Assembly: GCA_963676345.2 (NCBI GenBank)
Contig: CAXXTS010000002.1
Location: forward strand, 372,001 to 436,000
Origin: G963665925 sp963676345
GTDB lineage: Bacteria; Bacillota; Clostridia; Peptostreptococcales; Acidaminobacteraceae
Direction: 5' to 3'
DNA length: 64,000 nucleotides
The notes under the pieces were generated by a model, which was given only the letters and a program-made list of their open reading frames with translations, had not been told where the DNA came from and did no database searches. Made by a program: the position numbers and the translations under genes. This document shows positions 1-7,147 of the stretch, piece by piece. Positions within the stretch are counted from its first letter, which is position 1. Each line of letters begins with the position of its first letter.

Positions 1-87
1 CGCTATTTATTAATTGCTCCTTTTACCTAGTTGGTTGATTTAAATATATACACTATAATTTAAGCTTACAAAAACTACTATTCAATG

Positions 88-855
88 TTAGTCATTCCAT
101 ACAATCTTCGAATAAGCCTTTTTTGCAATGAACAAACCAAACAATCCGAAAATCGAAAGATAGCCTATTTGCACAATCAAGGCAGGATAGTTCATATGTC
201 CTGAGTTAATCAGTAAATCACGGAGTCCCGAAATTAAAGATGACATTGGGTTTATTTTTACAATGATTTTTAGTAACGTTGGCAACTGCTCAGCACTATA
301 GAGTGCGTTACTGAAAAATAATAAAGGCATTTGGAACATAAATATTACCATATGGTAGGCACCACTATTTGATGCCTTTGAAGAAAAGTATAATGCTACT
401 CCAGCGAATCCAAATCCGAATAGTCCGATTAAAATTACTGAGAAAAATACACTCATAAGGGTGATTTTCAAAGATGCTCCCAGTAATAGACCCATTAAAA
501 CTATTATAACAACCTGAATAATTGACTTTGAAATAATTGTGAAGACATTAGCCATCAAAGGAGCAAATCTTGATATTGGAGCTACTTGATATGTTTTCAC
601 AACCCCGTTCATTCTATCACTTAGCCATGCTGTACCACCGTTTACACAGGCAGATACCAGTGTAAATCCAATCATACCTGGTAAAACAAAAGTCATATAG
701 CTAAATGACGATTCCGAGCCTGACATGAAACTGGACATACCTACAGAGAAGATCAGTAACCAAAGTATCGGTTGAATCAGAGAACCAATACTCTCCATTT
801 TGTTTCTGTAGTACTTTTTCATGTTGGATTTCCATATCAAAACTACTGCACTCAT
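88..855 (-). CDS. ABC-2 type transporter permease
   Basis: Membrane subunit of an ABC exporter, 255 aa. It has about six hydrophobic segments and the ABC2_membrane layout: a short cytosolic N-terminus, a first transmembrane helix near residues 25-45, and a late conserved 'NPMSSLISGLRDLL' stretch before the last helix. Its ATG overlaps the stop codon of the upstream ATPase by 4 nt (ATGA type), so the two are translationally coupled. It is the last gene of a hydrolase-ATPase-permease operon read on the minus strand. The substrate cannot be told; drug or lipid export is typical of such DrrAB-like pairs. Confidence 0.9.
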   Translation of the reverse strand: MSAVVLIWKSNMKKYYRNKMESIGSLIQPILWLLIFSVGMSSFMSGSESSFSYMTFVLPGMIGFTLVSACVNGGTAWLSDRMNGVVKTYQVAPISRFAPLMANVFTIISKSIIQVVIIVLMGLLLGASLKITLMSVFFSVILIGLFGFGFAGVALYFSSKASNSGAYHMVIFMFQMPLLFFSNALYSAEQLPTLLKIIVKINPMSSLISGLRDLLINSGHMNYPALIVQIGYLSIFGLFGLFIAKKAYSKIVWND

Positions 856-1616
856 ATAATTTCCGCCTTACCTTCCTCGGTGTAATAGAGGAACACTTCT
901 TCCAGATTACTTGCATCAATTATTTCAGATTTATTGAAATCTGAGATAATTTTCGAGGGTACACCATGACATTTCAACTCACCTGAGTCAATAATTGCAA
1001 CATGATCAGCATTTCGTTCAATCTCCTCGATATAATGTGATGTTACAAAAATAGTAGTACCTTTGCTTTTCATTTCATTAAGAAATTGCCAAATCTGCTT
1101 CCTACTTTGAGGATCTAAACCTAAAGTTGGCTCATCTAAGAAGAGAATTTTAGGATTTGTTAGTATACCTTTGATGATTTCCAACTTTCGTCTCATACCT
1201 CCAGAGTATGTTTCAATGTACTTATCGGCAACTTCATTCAATCCGATCTGTTTCAAAAGTAGTCTTGCCTTTTCCCTGATTTCAGTTTTTCGCATACCAT
1301 ACAAAAGCCCATGATATTCCAAAACCTCATAACCTGTTAGTCCTGTTTCTCTGATGCTTTCCTGAAATATAACACCTATAGAATCCCGAATTTCATCAGC
1401 TTCTTCATCCAGCGAGAAGCTATTCACATAAACATCACCTTTTGTTTTTCCTAGTGCGGTAGTTACAATTGAGATAAGTGTACTCTTTCCAGCACCATTT
1501 GGTCCTAACAGACCAAATATTACCCCCTTTGGGACCTCAAGGCTTACTCCTTTCAGTGCCACAGTTCCATCCTTGTAGACTTTCTTCAAATCTCTAATAC
1601 TTAATATATTATTCAT
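852..1616 (-). CDS. ABC transporter ATP-binding protein (DrrA-like)
   Basis: ATPase partner of the downstream permease, 254 aa. Visible motifs are Walker A GPNGAGKST (residues 38-46), the signature YSGGMRRKLE near residue 137, Walker B ILFLDEPTLGLDP, and the switch histidine in VTSHYIEE. The short C-terminal extension after the nucleotide-binding domain is typical of DrrA/NatA-type exporters. It lies 42 nt downstream of the alpha/beta hydrolase gene and overlaps the permease by 4 nt, so the three very likely form one transcript from the MerR-type promoter at 2680-2710. Confidence 0.92.
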   Translation of the reverse strand: MNNILSIRDLKKVYKDGTVALKGVSLEVPKGVIFGLLGPNGAGKSTLISIVTTALGKTKGDVYVNSFSLDEEADEIRDSIGVIFQESIRETGLTGYEVLEYHGLLYGMRKTEIREKARLLLKQIGLNEVADKYIETYSGGMRRKLEIIKGILTNPKILFLDEPTLGLDPQSRKQIWQFLNEMKSKGTTIFVTSHYIEEIERNADHVAIIDSGELKCHGVPSKIISDFNKSEIIDASNLEEVFLYYTEEGKAEII

Positions 1617-1658
1617 CTACACCTCCTTATTTCTTAAACTTCTAACACTTTGATTTAA

Positions 1659-2651
1659 CTATTCCAACCAATCTTCCAAAATACGAATGAACTCCTCAGG
1701 CTTTTCTTCGTGTGGCAGATGACCACATTCTTCTATAACTACAAACGTAGAGTTTGAAAGTTCAGCAGCTAGTTGCTCACTTTGCTCCATTGGAACGATA
1801 CTATCCTTGTCTCCACTGATTACCAAAGTCCTTTGATTGACCTTATCAAGTTGACTAGCGACATTACTTGTGACTCCCCCCCATGCTTGAAGATACTCCC
1901 AAAATGCCAAATCCCAATTCTCAAAGTTCGTCATCAATTTATTCAGTGCCATTCTTTCATCAGTTAATGCTTCCTCAACATAATAGATCCTTTCATAAAA
2001 TGCATCGCCCGATCCTAATCCTTTTGCTAATAATGGACCTAGCTTTTCCATTTGTGGAGTTTCCATCAGCCATTGTGGAACTGATTCGTTAACATTAACA
2101 GCAGCATCTACAAATATAATTTCATCCACTCTCTCAGAGAAACTTATAGCAGCTTCAGCTGCAATTACACTACCATATGAACTACCAACCAGTGTAGCCT
2201 TGTCAATCCCAAGTTCATCCATGAATGTTTCCAACTGCTGTGTTGCAGCATCAATTGTATATGGATTTTCACCAGTCCAGTCACCTTCAAGCATCTTTTC
2301 ACTCAGTCCATATGGTGCTTGATCGTATGCATAGACATTTCCTTTAGTTGAAAGGTAATCAACCACTTCATTCCATGTGCTACTATTGTATGATGATCCA
2401 TGCAAGAGGATGAATGTTCTATCTGTTTCTACTTGTGCCTCTTTGTAAATATAGTATGTCTCAATTCCATCAGTACCATCAAATGGTAAAGTTACGATAT
2501 AACCATCCTCACTCATTAGTGAATCAGGTTCTTGAAGACCTTCAGCACCATTGATAGGTATGAATAATGGTCCAATTAAAGCAAGAAGCAAAATCGCTAC
2601 TACACCGATACTTAAAATCTTCGGCCATTTCCATTTATTTTTTTTAATCAT
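1659..2651 (-). CDS. Membrane-anchored alpha/beta hydrolase
   Basis: Alpha/beta hydrolase fold protein of 330 aa. A lysine-rich N-terminus and one hydrophobic helix (about residues 11-32) suggest a signal anchor with the catalytic domain outside the membrane. The oxyanion region LLHGSS (about 82-87), nucleophile elbow GSSYG with Ser158, acid in SGDKDS near 283 and histidine in ECGHLPHEE near 311 complete a triad. It is the first gene of the operon with the ABC exporter. The substrate is unknown; the pairing with an exporter suggests processing of an exported or toxic compound, which is inference. Confidence 0.88.
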   Translation of the reverse strand: MIKKNKWKWPKILSIGVVAILLLALIGPLFIPINGAEGLQEPDSLMSEDGYIVTLPFDGTDGIETYYIYKEAQVETDRTFILLHGSSYNSSTWNEVVDYLSTKGNVYAYDQAPYGLSEKMLEGDWTGENPYTIDAATQQLETFMDELGIDKATLVGSSYGSVIAAEAAISFSERVDEIIFVDAAVNVNESVPQWLMETPQMEKLGPLLAKGLGSGDAFYERIYYVEEALTDERMALNKLMTNFENWDLAFWEYLQAWGGVTSNVASQLDKVNQRTLVISGDKDSIVPMEQSEQLAAELSNSTFVVIEECGHLPHEEKPEEFIRILEDWLE

Positions 2652-2679
2652 ATTGTTTCTCCTTTCTCTGGATATATTT

Positions 2680-2710
2680 AGTATATTGTGTGACTTAAGG
2701 TCGAAGTCAA
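2680..2710 (-). promoter_or_regulatory. MerR-type promoter (19-bp spacer) of the hydrolase-ABC operon
   Basis: On the minus strand TTGACT (2710-2705) and TATACT (2685-2680) are separated by 19 bp rather than 17. A stretched 19-20 bp spacer is the hallmark of promoters activated by MerR-family proteins. The block ATTGACTTCGACCT is shared with the promoter facing the polyferredoxin gene at 3703-3734, so one regulator probably controls both. Confidence 0.65.
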
Positions 2711-2798
2711 TAACTTTTTATATTTTTATTTTTTCCAAAAAAAAGAAATTTTTATTTCATCAGATCACTTGAAACCAGATACTTCACTTATAACTAGT

Positions 2799-2828
2799 AA
2801 TGGAGATCCAAATATTTGGACCTCCATT
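2799..2828. terminator. Hairpin after polyferredoxin gene (weak terminator)
   Basis: Inverted repeat with arms of about 14 nt (AATGGAG-TCCAAAT type) and one mismatch, lying 57 nt after the stop of the polyferredoxin gene. Neither side is followed by a proper T-tract, so its role as a terminator is uncertain. Confidence 0.35.
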
Positions 2829-2884
2829 AAAATAAGAAATAAATGCTGAAATCAAACAATTAGGAATTCTTTAAACTTCTATCA

Positions 2885-3583
2885 TTATTTAACGTCTATC
2901 TTAATTGCTTCAACTGGACATACAACTTTACATCTGTAACAAGAAGTACACCATAAATCCTTATTAATAGGTTCACTCTTGATTCCTGGATCACAATCAG
3001 TTAAACATACCTCAGAACATATATTACAACTGATACATTTAGCTGTATCTCGAATCAATTTTTTTTCATTTTTTAAAGAACTTAATTTTACAAGAGCTCC
3101 AACAAAGCAAAAGTATTTACAGTAGGCGTGACTGTCAATTAAACTTAATAGGAAACCTAAATTAAAGAAAAGGCCGAACATACTCAGGAAAGTATTATAT
3201 GATCTCATCATTAATGGTATTACAAGTGTCGCAAGGAGTAGTACATATTTGAGATATTTTAACTTACTTCGTGTCTTTTGACTAATAAACTTATTATACT
3301 TACTTCTGAATATGAACCTTCCGACTATATCGATACCATCCTGCATTCTTGATATGAAGCAGGCCTTCCCACAGAAAAAGTTTCCAAAAATAAATACAAG
3401 TACAAGAATTAATGTTGTTAAAACTGTATCCCAAATCGCAAACTCAATATTGTATTTTCTCGCAAGATAATCAATAAAGAAGTAAATTATTAAGTAAATC
3501 GCTACATATATCCATCTCTTGTACTCATGCTTCTTCAATTCTTTATACTTCGAAATGAATAGTAGATTCTTAAATATTTTCAT
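2885..3583 (-). CDS. Membrane polyferredoxin, 4Fe-4S binding protein (NapH/YccM-like)
   Basis: Integral membrane iron-sulfur protein of 232 aa. About four hydrophobic segments (first near residues 25-45) are followed by a C-terminal ferredoxin domain with two cysteine clusters: CISCNICSEVCLTDC and CTSCYRCKVVCPVEAI. A membrane-proximal CGKAC motif is typical of the NapH/NosR/YccM electron-transfer family. These proteins move electrons across or along the membrane to an unknown acceptor. The gene is alone on its transcript, with a promoter facing the divergent merR gene. Partner and substrate cannot be told from the sequence. Confidence 0.85.
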   Translation of the reverse strand: MKIFKNLLFISKYKELKKHEYKRWIYVAIYLIIYFFIDYLARKYNIEFAIWDTVLTTLILVLVFIFGNFFCGKACFISRMQDGIDIVGRFIFRSKYNKFISQKTRSKLKYLKYVLLLATLVIPLMMRSYNTFLSMFGLFFNLGFLLSLIDSHAYCKYFCFVGALVKLSSLKNEKKLIRDTAKCISCNICSEVCLTDCDPGIKSEPINKDLWCTSCYRCKVVCPVEAIKIDVK

Positions 3584-3702
3584 CTTTCTTCCCTTCTATA
3601 ACTAATAGTAATTTAGTAAACTCATGTGTTACATATTAAGAGTTTCATATGAACACTAAACCTCATTTCCCCCCTTCCTTGAGGTTCTGTTTTCACAATA
3701 CC

Positions 3703-3801
3703 ACCTTATAGTTTGCCCCTAGGTCGAAGTCAATAGGTTTTGCTTTCACTTCATATTTTTTCTTTGACTATTGACAGTAACCTAGGGGCAAACTGTATTA
3801 T
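3703..3801. promoter_or_regulatory. Divergent MerR-type operators/promoters between polyferredoxin and merR
   Basis: The 14-nt block CCTAGGGGCAAACT occurs twice in inverted orientation: plus strand 3781-3794 and minus strand 3723-3710. The rightward promoter is TTGACA 3771-3776, 19-bp spacer, TATTAT 3796-3801. The leftward one is TTGACT (3733-3728) with TATAAG (3710-3705, spacer 17) or TAAGGT (3708-3703, spacer 19). Each block lies in the spacer, where MerR dimers bind and untwist DNA, which suggests autoregulation of merR and co-control of the polyferredoxin. Confidence 0.7.
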
Positions 3802-3826
3802 TAAAGTGGAAGAAAGGAGTGATTAC

Positions 3827-4525
3827 GTGAAAACAAGTAAGTTTTCTTCAACTGAGTTTGCAGTGAAAGGTAGTATTACGAAAAAAACTCTAAGACATTA
3901 CTCAAAAATTGGATTACTTGGTCCATCAACCATTGACGATAATGGATACTGGTATTATGATGAAACCGATTTACGAAAGCTAGAGTTGATTCAAAGTTTA
4001 AAACTTATAGGATTATCCTTGAAAGAAGTTAAAGAGGTTATTAATTCTGACTTTGAAACCCTATTTCCTTTAATTGATGAAAAAATAAACTACATAGATA
4101 ATCAAATAGAAGAACTTCAAACTGCCAAAAGATTACTATCAAAAATAAAAAGTAAAGGAGCAGTAAAAGTAGATGATGCTGTTAAAGAAAGCATTGAAGA
4201 GGACCATTTGGAATGGATTAAGGAAAATCTTGATCCAGAGCAGTTAGAACTCGTAGAAAGTATAGCTAAAAAGGAGAATTCCTATAATGAACACATGCTT
4301 ATAATAGACCTAATAAAAGATTTCAGAGTATACTTAGCCTCTAAAAATGAACATGAAATCAGCAATACGATTAAGTCTATTAAGGAAATCTATCATGAAA
4401 ATGGTTTAGATAGTAAAACAACAAAGTACTTGGTCACTTTCTTAATAAAATCAAGCCTAAATGGTCCTTCTCATTCTAGAATAATTAACGAAGAGGAAAG
4501 TATTGAATTTCTTAATAGATTCTAA
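3827..4525 (+). CDS. MerR-family transcriptional regulator
   Basis: Regulator of 232 aa with an N-terminal winged-helix domain (KKTLRHYSKIGLLGPS, then the wing DDNGYWYYDE, about residues 17-45) and a coiled dimer helix to about 100. The C-terminal region (about 100-232) is helical and charged and not recognised as a known effector domain. I chose the GTG at 3827 because an AAAGGAG site lies 7 nt upstream and the MerR domain starts right after it; an in-frame start further upstream would sit inside the promoter. It probably controls its own promoter, the polyferredoxin and the hydrolase-ABC operon. Confidence 0.88.
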   Translation: MKTSKFSSTEFAVKGSITKKTLRHYSKIGLLGPSTIDDNGYWYYDETDLRKLELIQSLKLIGLSLKEVKEVINSDFETLFPLIDEKINYIDNQIEELQTAKRLLSKIKSKGAVKVDDAVKESIEEDHLEWIKENLDPEQLELVESIAKKENSYNEHMLIIDLIKDFRVYLASKNEHEISNTIKSIKEIYHENGLDSKTTKYLVTFLIKSSLNGPSHSRIINEEESIEFLNRF

Positions 4526-4686
4526 AAAAAACGATTGATGAATTTGAAAAAATTAAATACACTCGGTTTAATAGCTTTATTCATTATTCAATTATGTTTT
4601 GATTAGTCATCAAATGTTCTGGTCAAGCAAAATTGTAATACCAGGGGATGCGGACAAAATCTTGGACTATAAGAAAGGGGTTTGCC

Positions 4687-5307
4687 ATGTATTCATTAGA
4701 TCAACGATGTATTGCAGTTGAACTTTACATTAAATATGATTTACAAGTTAACCCAGTAGTCAAGGAGTTAGGGTACCCTTCTAAGCGCATCCTATATAAG
4801 TGGTATAAGAAGTATCTTGAGCGTGGAGGACACCCTAAGATACACACAAAAAATTCTCCATATTCATATGAAAAGAAAAATATTGCTGTAGATTATTATA
4901 TGAATCAGGAAATCTCGATAACCACTATATTTAAGCTTACAGAACCAATCGTTAAGCTCGCAAATGAAGAACTTAAAAGGATTCAATCCTTGTATGAAGC
5001 ATACATCACTTATGCAATAACTCTAAATGAGTATGTATTGCAACTGAAAACAGTTCAAAAGAAGCTGTTTAGACCAATTATGAGCGATTTACAGAATTTC
5101 TATCATGGAAGTAGCATTTATGACGGATACTACGATAAAAGCAATATGTTCTGTGTCAATGTACTTACGTTCGTTGATGAGCAAGTACTTTACGCTAAGG
5201 ATAGGAACAAACCAAATCTTCTTGAGTGGAATTATGATAAATGGATGAAAATCTGCTCTACTGATTATGCAAAATACCATTCTGAAAAATGCAAAATCAA
5301 ACACTAA
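4687..5307 (+). pseudogene. IS3-family OrfA remnant fused to unrelated sequence
   Basis: The first ~80 codons match the helix-turn-helix OrfA of clostridial IS3 elements (YSLDQR-AVELYIKY-KELGYPSKR-WYKKYLERGG, then the start of a second HTH, YSYEKKNIAVDYYMN). After about residue 85 the similarity stops. The remaining ~120 residues (from LTEPIVKLANEELKRI) look like a different, unidentified protein. No OrfB or DDE domain follows, so the element cannot move by itself. ATG 4687 is preceded by AAGGGG at 4675-4680. The chimera keeps its own stop codon and a terminator. Whether it is expressed is unknown. Confidence 0.65.
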
Positions 5308-5310
5308 AAA

Positions 5311-5336
5311 AGCCACTTGCAATAAGTGGCTTTTTA
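5311..5336. terminator. Rho-independent terminator after the OrfA chimera
   Basis: AGCCACTT (5311-5318) pairs with AAGTGGCT (5324-5331), followed by TTTTT. It lies 3 nt after the chimera stop codon and 43 nt from the end of the convergent DUF2828 gene, with A-runs on the other side, so it may serve both directions. Confidence 0.85.
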
Positions 5337-5379
5337 CTTTATCCCATTTACAGTTTACTTGGAGTATTTATGGTCAAGT

Positions 5380-6834
5380 CTATGCCATAACATTTTCATA
5401 CCTCTCATCATTCAATACCTCCAACATAAAATCATAAGGAGTCAAAGCCCGAGAATTAAGTATAGACTCAAACACCGAAGCAGATTGTCCACTTGCTAAT
5501 TTAACCCCTTCGCAGTTATTCGATACTTGAAAAACATTGCTCATACTGTTAACATTCCAGAACACTATCCCCGGAATTCCATAACCAGCCATTCTATACA
5601 TCTTCTTCATCTTATCATAGAACGTCCAGTCTCTATTGGTGTTTTGAATACTGCGATCAAACTGCATATCAGTTACCACGATTAGAGTTTCTGGTAGTTC
5701 AGCTTGGTCAAGATTATTTCGAACAGCAGTATCAAGAATAATCCTAAGCGCTTTTTCGAAATCAGTATTCATCCCCCAATTACTGCTTAATACCATTCTA
5801 ACTTGCTCATATAACGTATCTCCAGTAATTTGAACAATAGATGGCGACTCACTAAATGTCATAAAATGACCAGAAAACGCTCCCTTTGTTCGTTGAGCAA
5901 AATACAATGCAAGACCAATTGATGTCGCCATAGGACGGCCGAACATAGAACCAGACACATCTGCCATAACCATAACATTATTACTATTGCCTAACACGAA
6001 ATCAGGCATGCTATTCCATTGCTGCTCTAATATATCAATAATAACATCGGCATTACCATATAATATCTTTTCTGTTATGTTGTATGGATATAAAACAGAG
6101 GCATTAATCTTTTCCTCACCGCTTTTTACAGCATCGATGTAGCTTTTAAACCTCTCCTCATCATTCTTAACAAACGCTTTGCTATAGAGATTCATTGCGT
6201 TTGATGGTACTTTTCCATAATCAATTTCCATCCATTCTCTAGCCGACATTTTGACCTCTAACACATCAATTTTCTTTCTTAAAGTTGATAGTGTTTGTCT
6301 ATACTTCTTCGCATTCCAATTAAGACCTTGCATAATTGTCTTAGCATAGTGTTTAGTGGTCTTAGAGGATGCATTAATGCTAGGAAGCCATTTAGCCAGT
6401 AATGATGGACTATCTGACTGCAAGTCTGCTTTTAGCTGTCTATTCATGATTTCAATGACATACGAACATAGTTCAGTGTCTAGTAAAACAAGTAGATCAT
6501 CCCATCGGCCATAATAGCATATTAGTTCTAGGTTCTTTTTAAGTATAGCAGGATGTACTTTGCCCAGATGCTTATAAATAATTCTAGCAGTCCTACGTTC
6601 ACCTAACCCGCCTCTAACATCTCTAGCGTAGAATAATAGCTTCATTGCTAGTAAACTATCCTCTGAAAATGCTCTCGAAAACAAGTTTTCAATTTCAACT
6701 TCACTTTTACTTCTCAACGAACCGATACTTCCGAATAAATCAACAAGACCAGAACTCGTCGATTTGAGTGCATTAGCACCATTAAATGTAGTTGTTTTGT
6801 TCATATTGTCCTTTAATGCATTCAGAAATTTCAT
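5380..6834 (-). CDS. DUF2828 family protein with vWA domain (Ro/TROVE-like)
   Basis: A 484-aa protein of the DUF2828 family. The N-terminal helical half carries family motifs such as ARDVRGGLGERR, YYGRWDDLL, SLLAKWLPS and EKINASVLYPY. The C-terminal half is a von Willebrand A domain with MIDAS residues: DVSGSM, the threonine in GMNTDF, and the aspartate in VVTDMQFD. The helical-repeat plus vWA architecture resembles Ro60/Rsr, which binds Y RNAs and misfolded RNAs. I chose ATG 6834 (AAGGA 6 nt upstream), which excludes an in-frame extension running into the tRNA-like RNA. It ends the operon WYL-RtcB, RNA1, RNA2, DUF2828, in the position held by rsr in enterobacterial repair operons. Function in RNA binding is inference. 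Confidence 0.85.
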   Translation of the reverse strand: MKFLNALKDNMNKTTTFNGANALKSTSSGLVDLFGSIGSLRSKSEVEIENLFSRAFSEDSLLAMKLLFYARDVRGGLGERRTARIIYKHLGKVHPAILKKNLELICYYGRWDDLLVLLDTELCSYVIEIMNRQLKADLQSDSPSLLAKWLPSINASSKTTKHYAKTIMQGLNWNAKKYRQTLSTLRKKIDVLEVKMSAREWMEIDYGKVPSNAMNLYSKAFVKNDEERFKSYIDAVKSGEEKINASVLYPYNITEKILYGNADVIIDILEQQWNSMPDFVLGNSNNVMVMADVSGSMFGRPMATSIGLALYFAQRTKGAFSGHFMTFSESPSIVQITGDTLYEQVRMVLSSNWGMNTDFEKALRIILDTAVRNNLDQAELPETLIVVTDMQFDRSIQNTNRDWTFYDKMKKMYRMAGYGIPGIVFWNVNSMSNVFQVSNNCEGVKLASGQSASVFESILNSRALTPYDFMLEVLNDERYENVMA

Positions 6835-6861
6835 ACCGATTCCTTTCTTATTATAATAGGC

Positions 6862-6975
6862 GGATAGTGGCAAGATTCGAACTTGCAACCTCTACGTCAG
6901 AAGGTTGATTGCTGTTAATGTCTTTTACAAGACATCTTTATTATGTAGTGCTCTACCACTTGAGCTACACTATCC
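6862..6975 (-). ncRNA. tRNA-like RNA 2 with 48-nt enlarged anticodon arm
   Basis: Read on the minus strand this is a near-perfect tRNA body. Acceptor GATAGTG (6974-6968) pairs with CACTATC (6869-6863), and G6975 can add a G-1:C73 pair with C6862. Positions 8-9 are TA, the D-stem is GCTC/GAGC with loop AAGTGGTA, the variable loop is AGGTT, and the T-arm is GCAAG-TTCGAAT-CTTGC. The anticodon stem keeps CTAC (6948-6945) and GTAG (6895-6892), but 49 nt lie between them instead of 9. This insert contains a 7-bp hairpin (ATGTCTT/AAGACAT, 6934-6918) and the block TAACAGCAATCAAC. CCA is not encoded (GCC follows). An ordinary tRNA function is unlikely; a Y-RNA-like mimic or a tRNA needing processing fits the RtcB and Ro-like neighbours. 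Confidence 0.8.
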
Positions 6976-6981
6976 AAAATA

Positions 6982-7085
6982 TGGTGAGGTCGTGGGTTCG
7001 AACCACTTGAGTACATGAAATTGATGAATATACTCGTTGCCGTTTGAATGCTGTATGTACCTTTTCCAAGATACATTACCTCACC
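6982..7085 (-). ncRNA. tRNA-like RNA 1 (YrlA-like candidate)
   Basis: Minus-strand RNA closed by an 8-bp stem GGTGAGGT (7085-7078) / ACCTCACC (6990-6983), again with a G-1:C73-like extra pair. The T-arm is GTGG-TTCGAAC-CCAC (7006-6992), giving a canonical T-loop. In place of the D-arm there is an 8-bp hairpin TGTATCTT-GGAA-AAGGTACA (7075-7056). In place of the anticodon arm there is another 8-bp stem GAGTATAT/ATGTACTC (7035-7028 with 7016-7009) and a single-stranded link. It cannot decode. Acceptor plus T-arm with altered other arms is the design of the tRNA-like module of bacterial Y RNAs (YrlA), which lie between rsr and rtcB. Confidence 0.7.
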
Positions 7086-7092
7086 ATTTAAC

Positions 7093-7140
7093 AAGACGCA
7101 TATATCACTTAACAGGTGAGTTAATTGCTGTTAGCGTCTT
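7093..7140 (-). ncRNA. Hairpin domain 5' of RNA 1 with shared CAGCAATYAAC motif
   Basis: On the minus strand AAGACGC (7140-7134) pairs with GCGTCTT (7099-7093), and inside it TAACAG (7133-7128) pairs with CTGTTA (7115-7110), leaving a 10-nt bulge on the 3' side. It begins 7 nt after the rtcB stop codon. The segment 7142-7120 matches 6926-6904 in the anticodon-arm insert of RNA 2 at 19 of 23 positions, including TAACAGCAATYAAC, so this is probably a common protein-binding or regulatory motif. Confidence 0.6.
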
Positions 7141-7147
7141 TAACTAT

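Noticed and set aside
5380..6834. Canonical TROVE/Rsr protein
   Set aside because: The motifs (YYGRWDDLL, SLLAKWLPS, EKINASVL) are those of DUF2828; only the architecture is Ro-like.
6904..6944. Group I or group II intron in the tRNA-like RNA
   Set aside because: The insert is under 50 nt and has no catalytic core.
6862..6975. Ordinary tRNA gene (for example Arg-TCT from CTTCTGA)
   Set aside because: The anticodon stem halves are 49 nt apart and position 31-39 mispairs, so a normal anticodon loop cannot form without removal of the insert.
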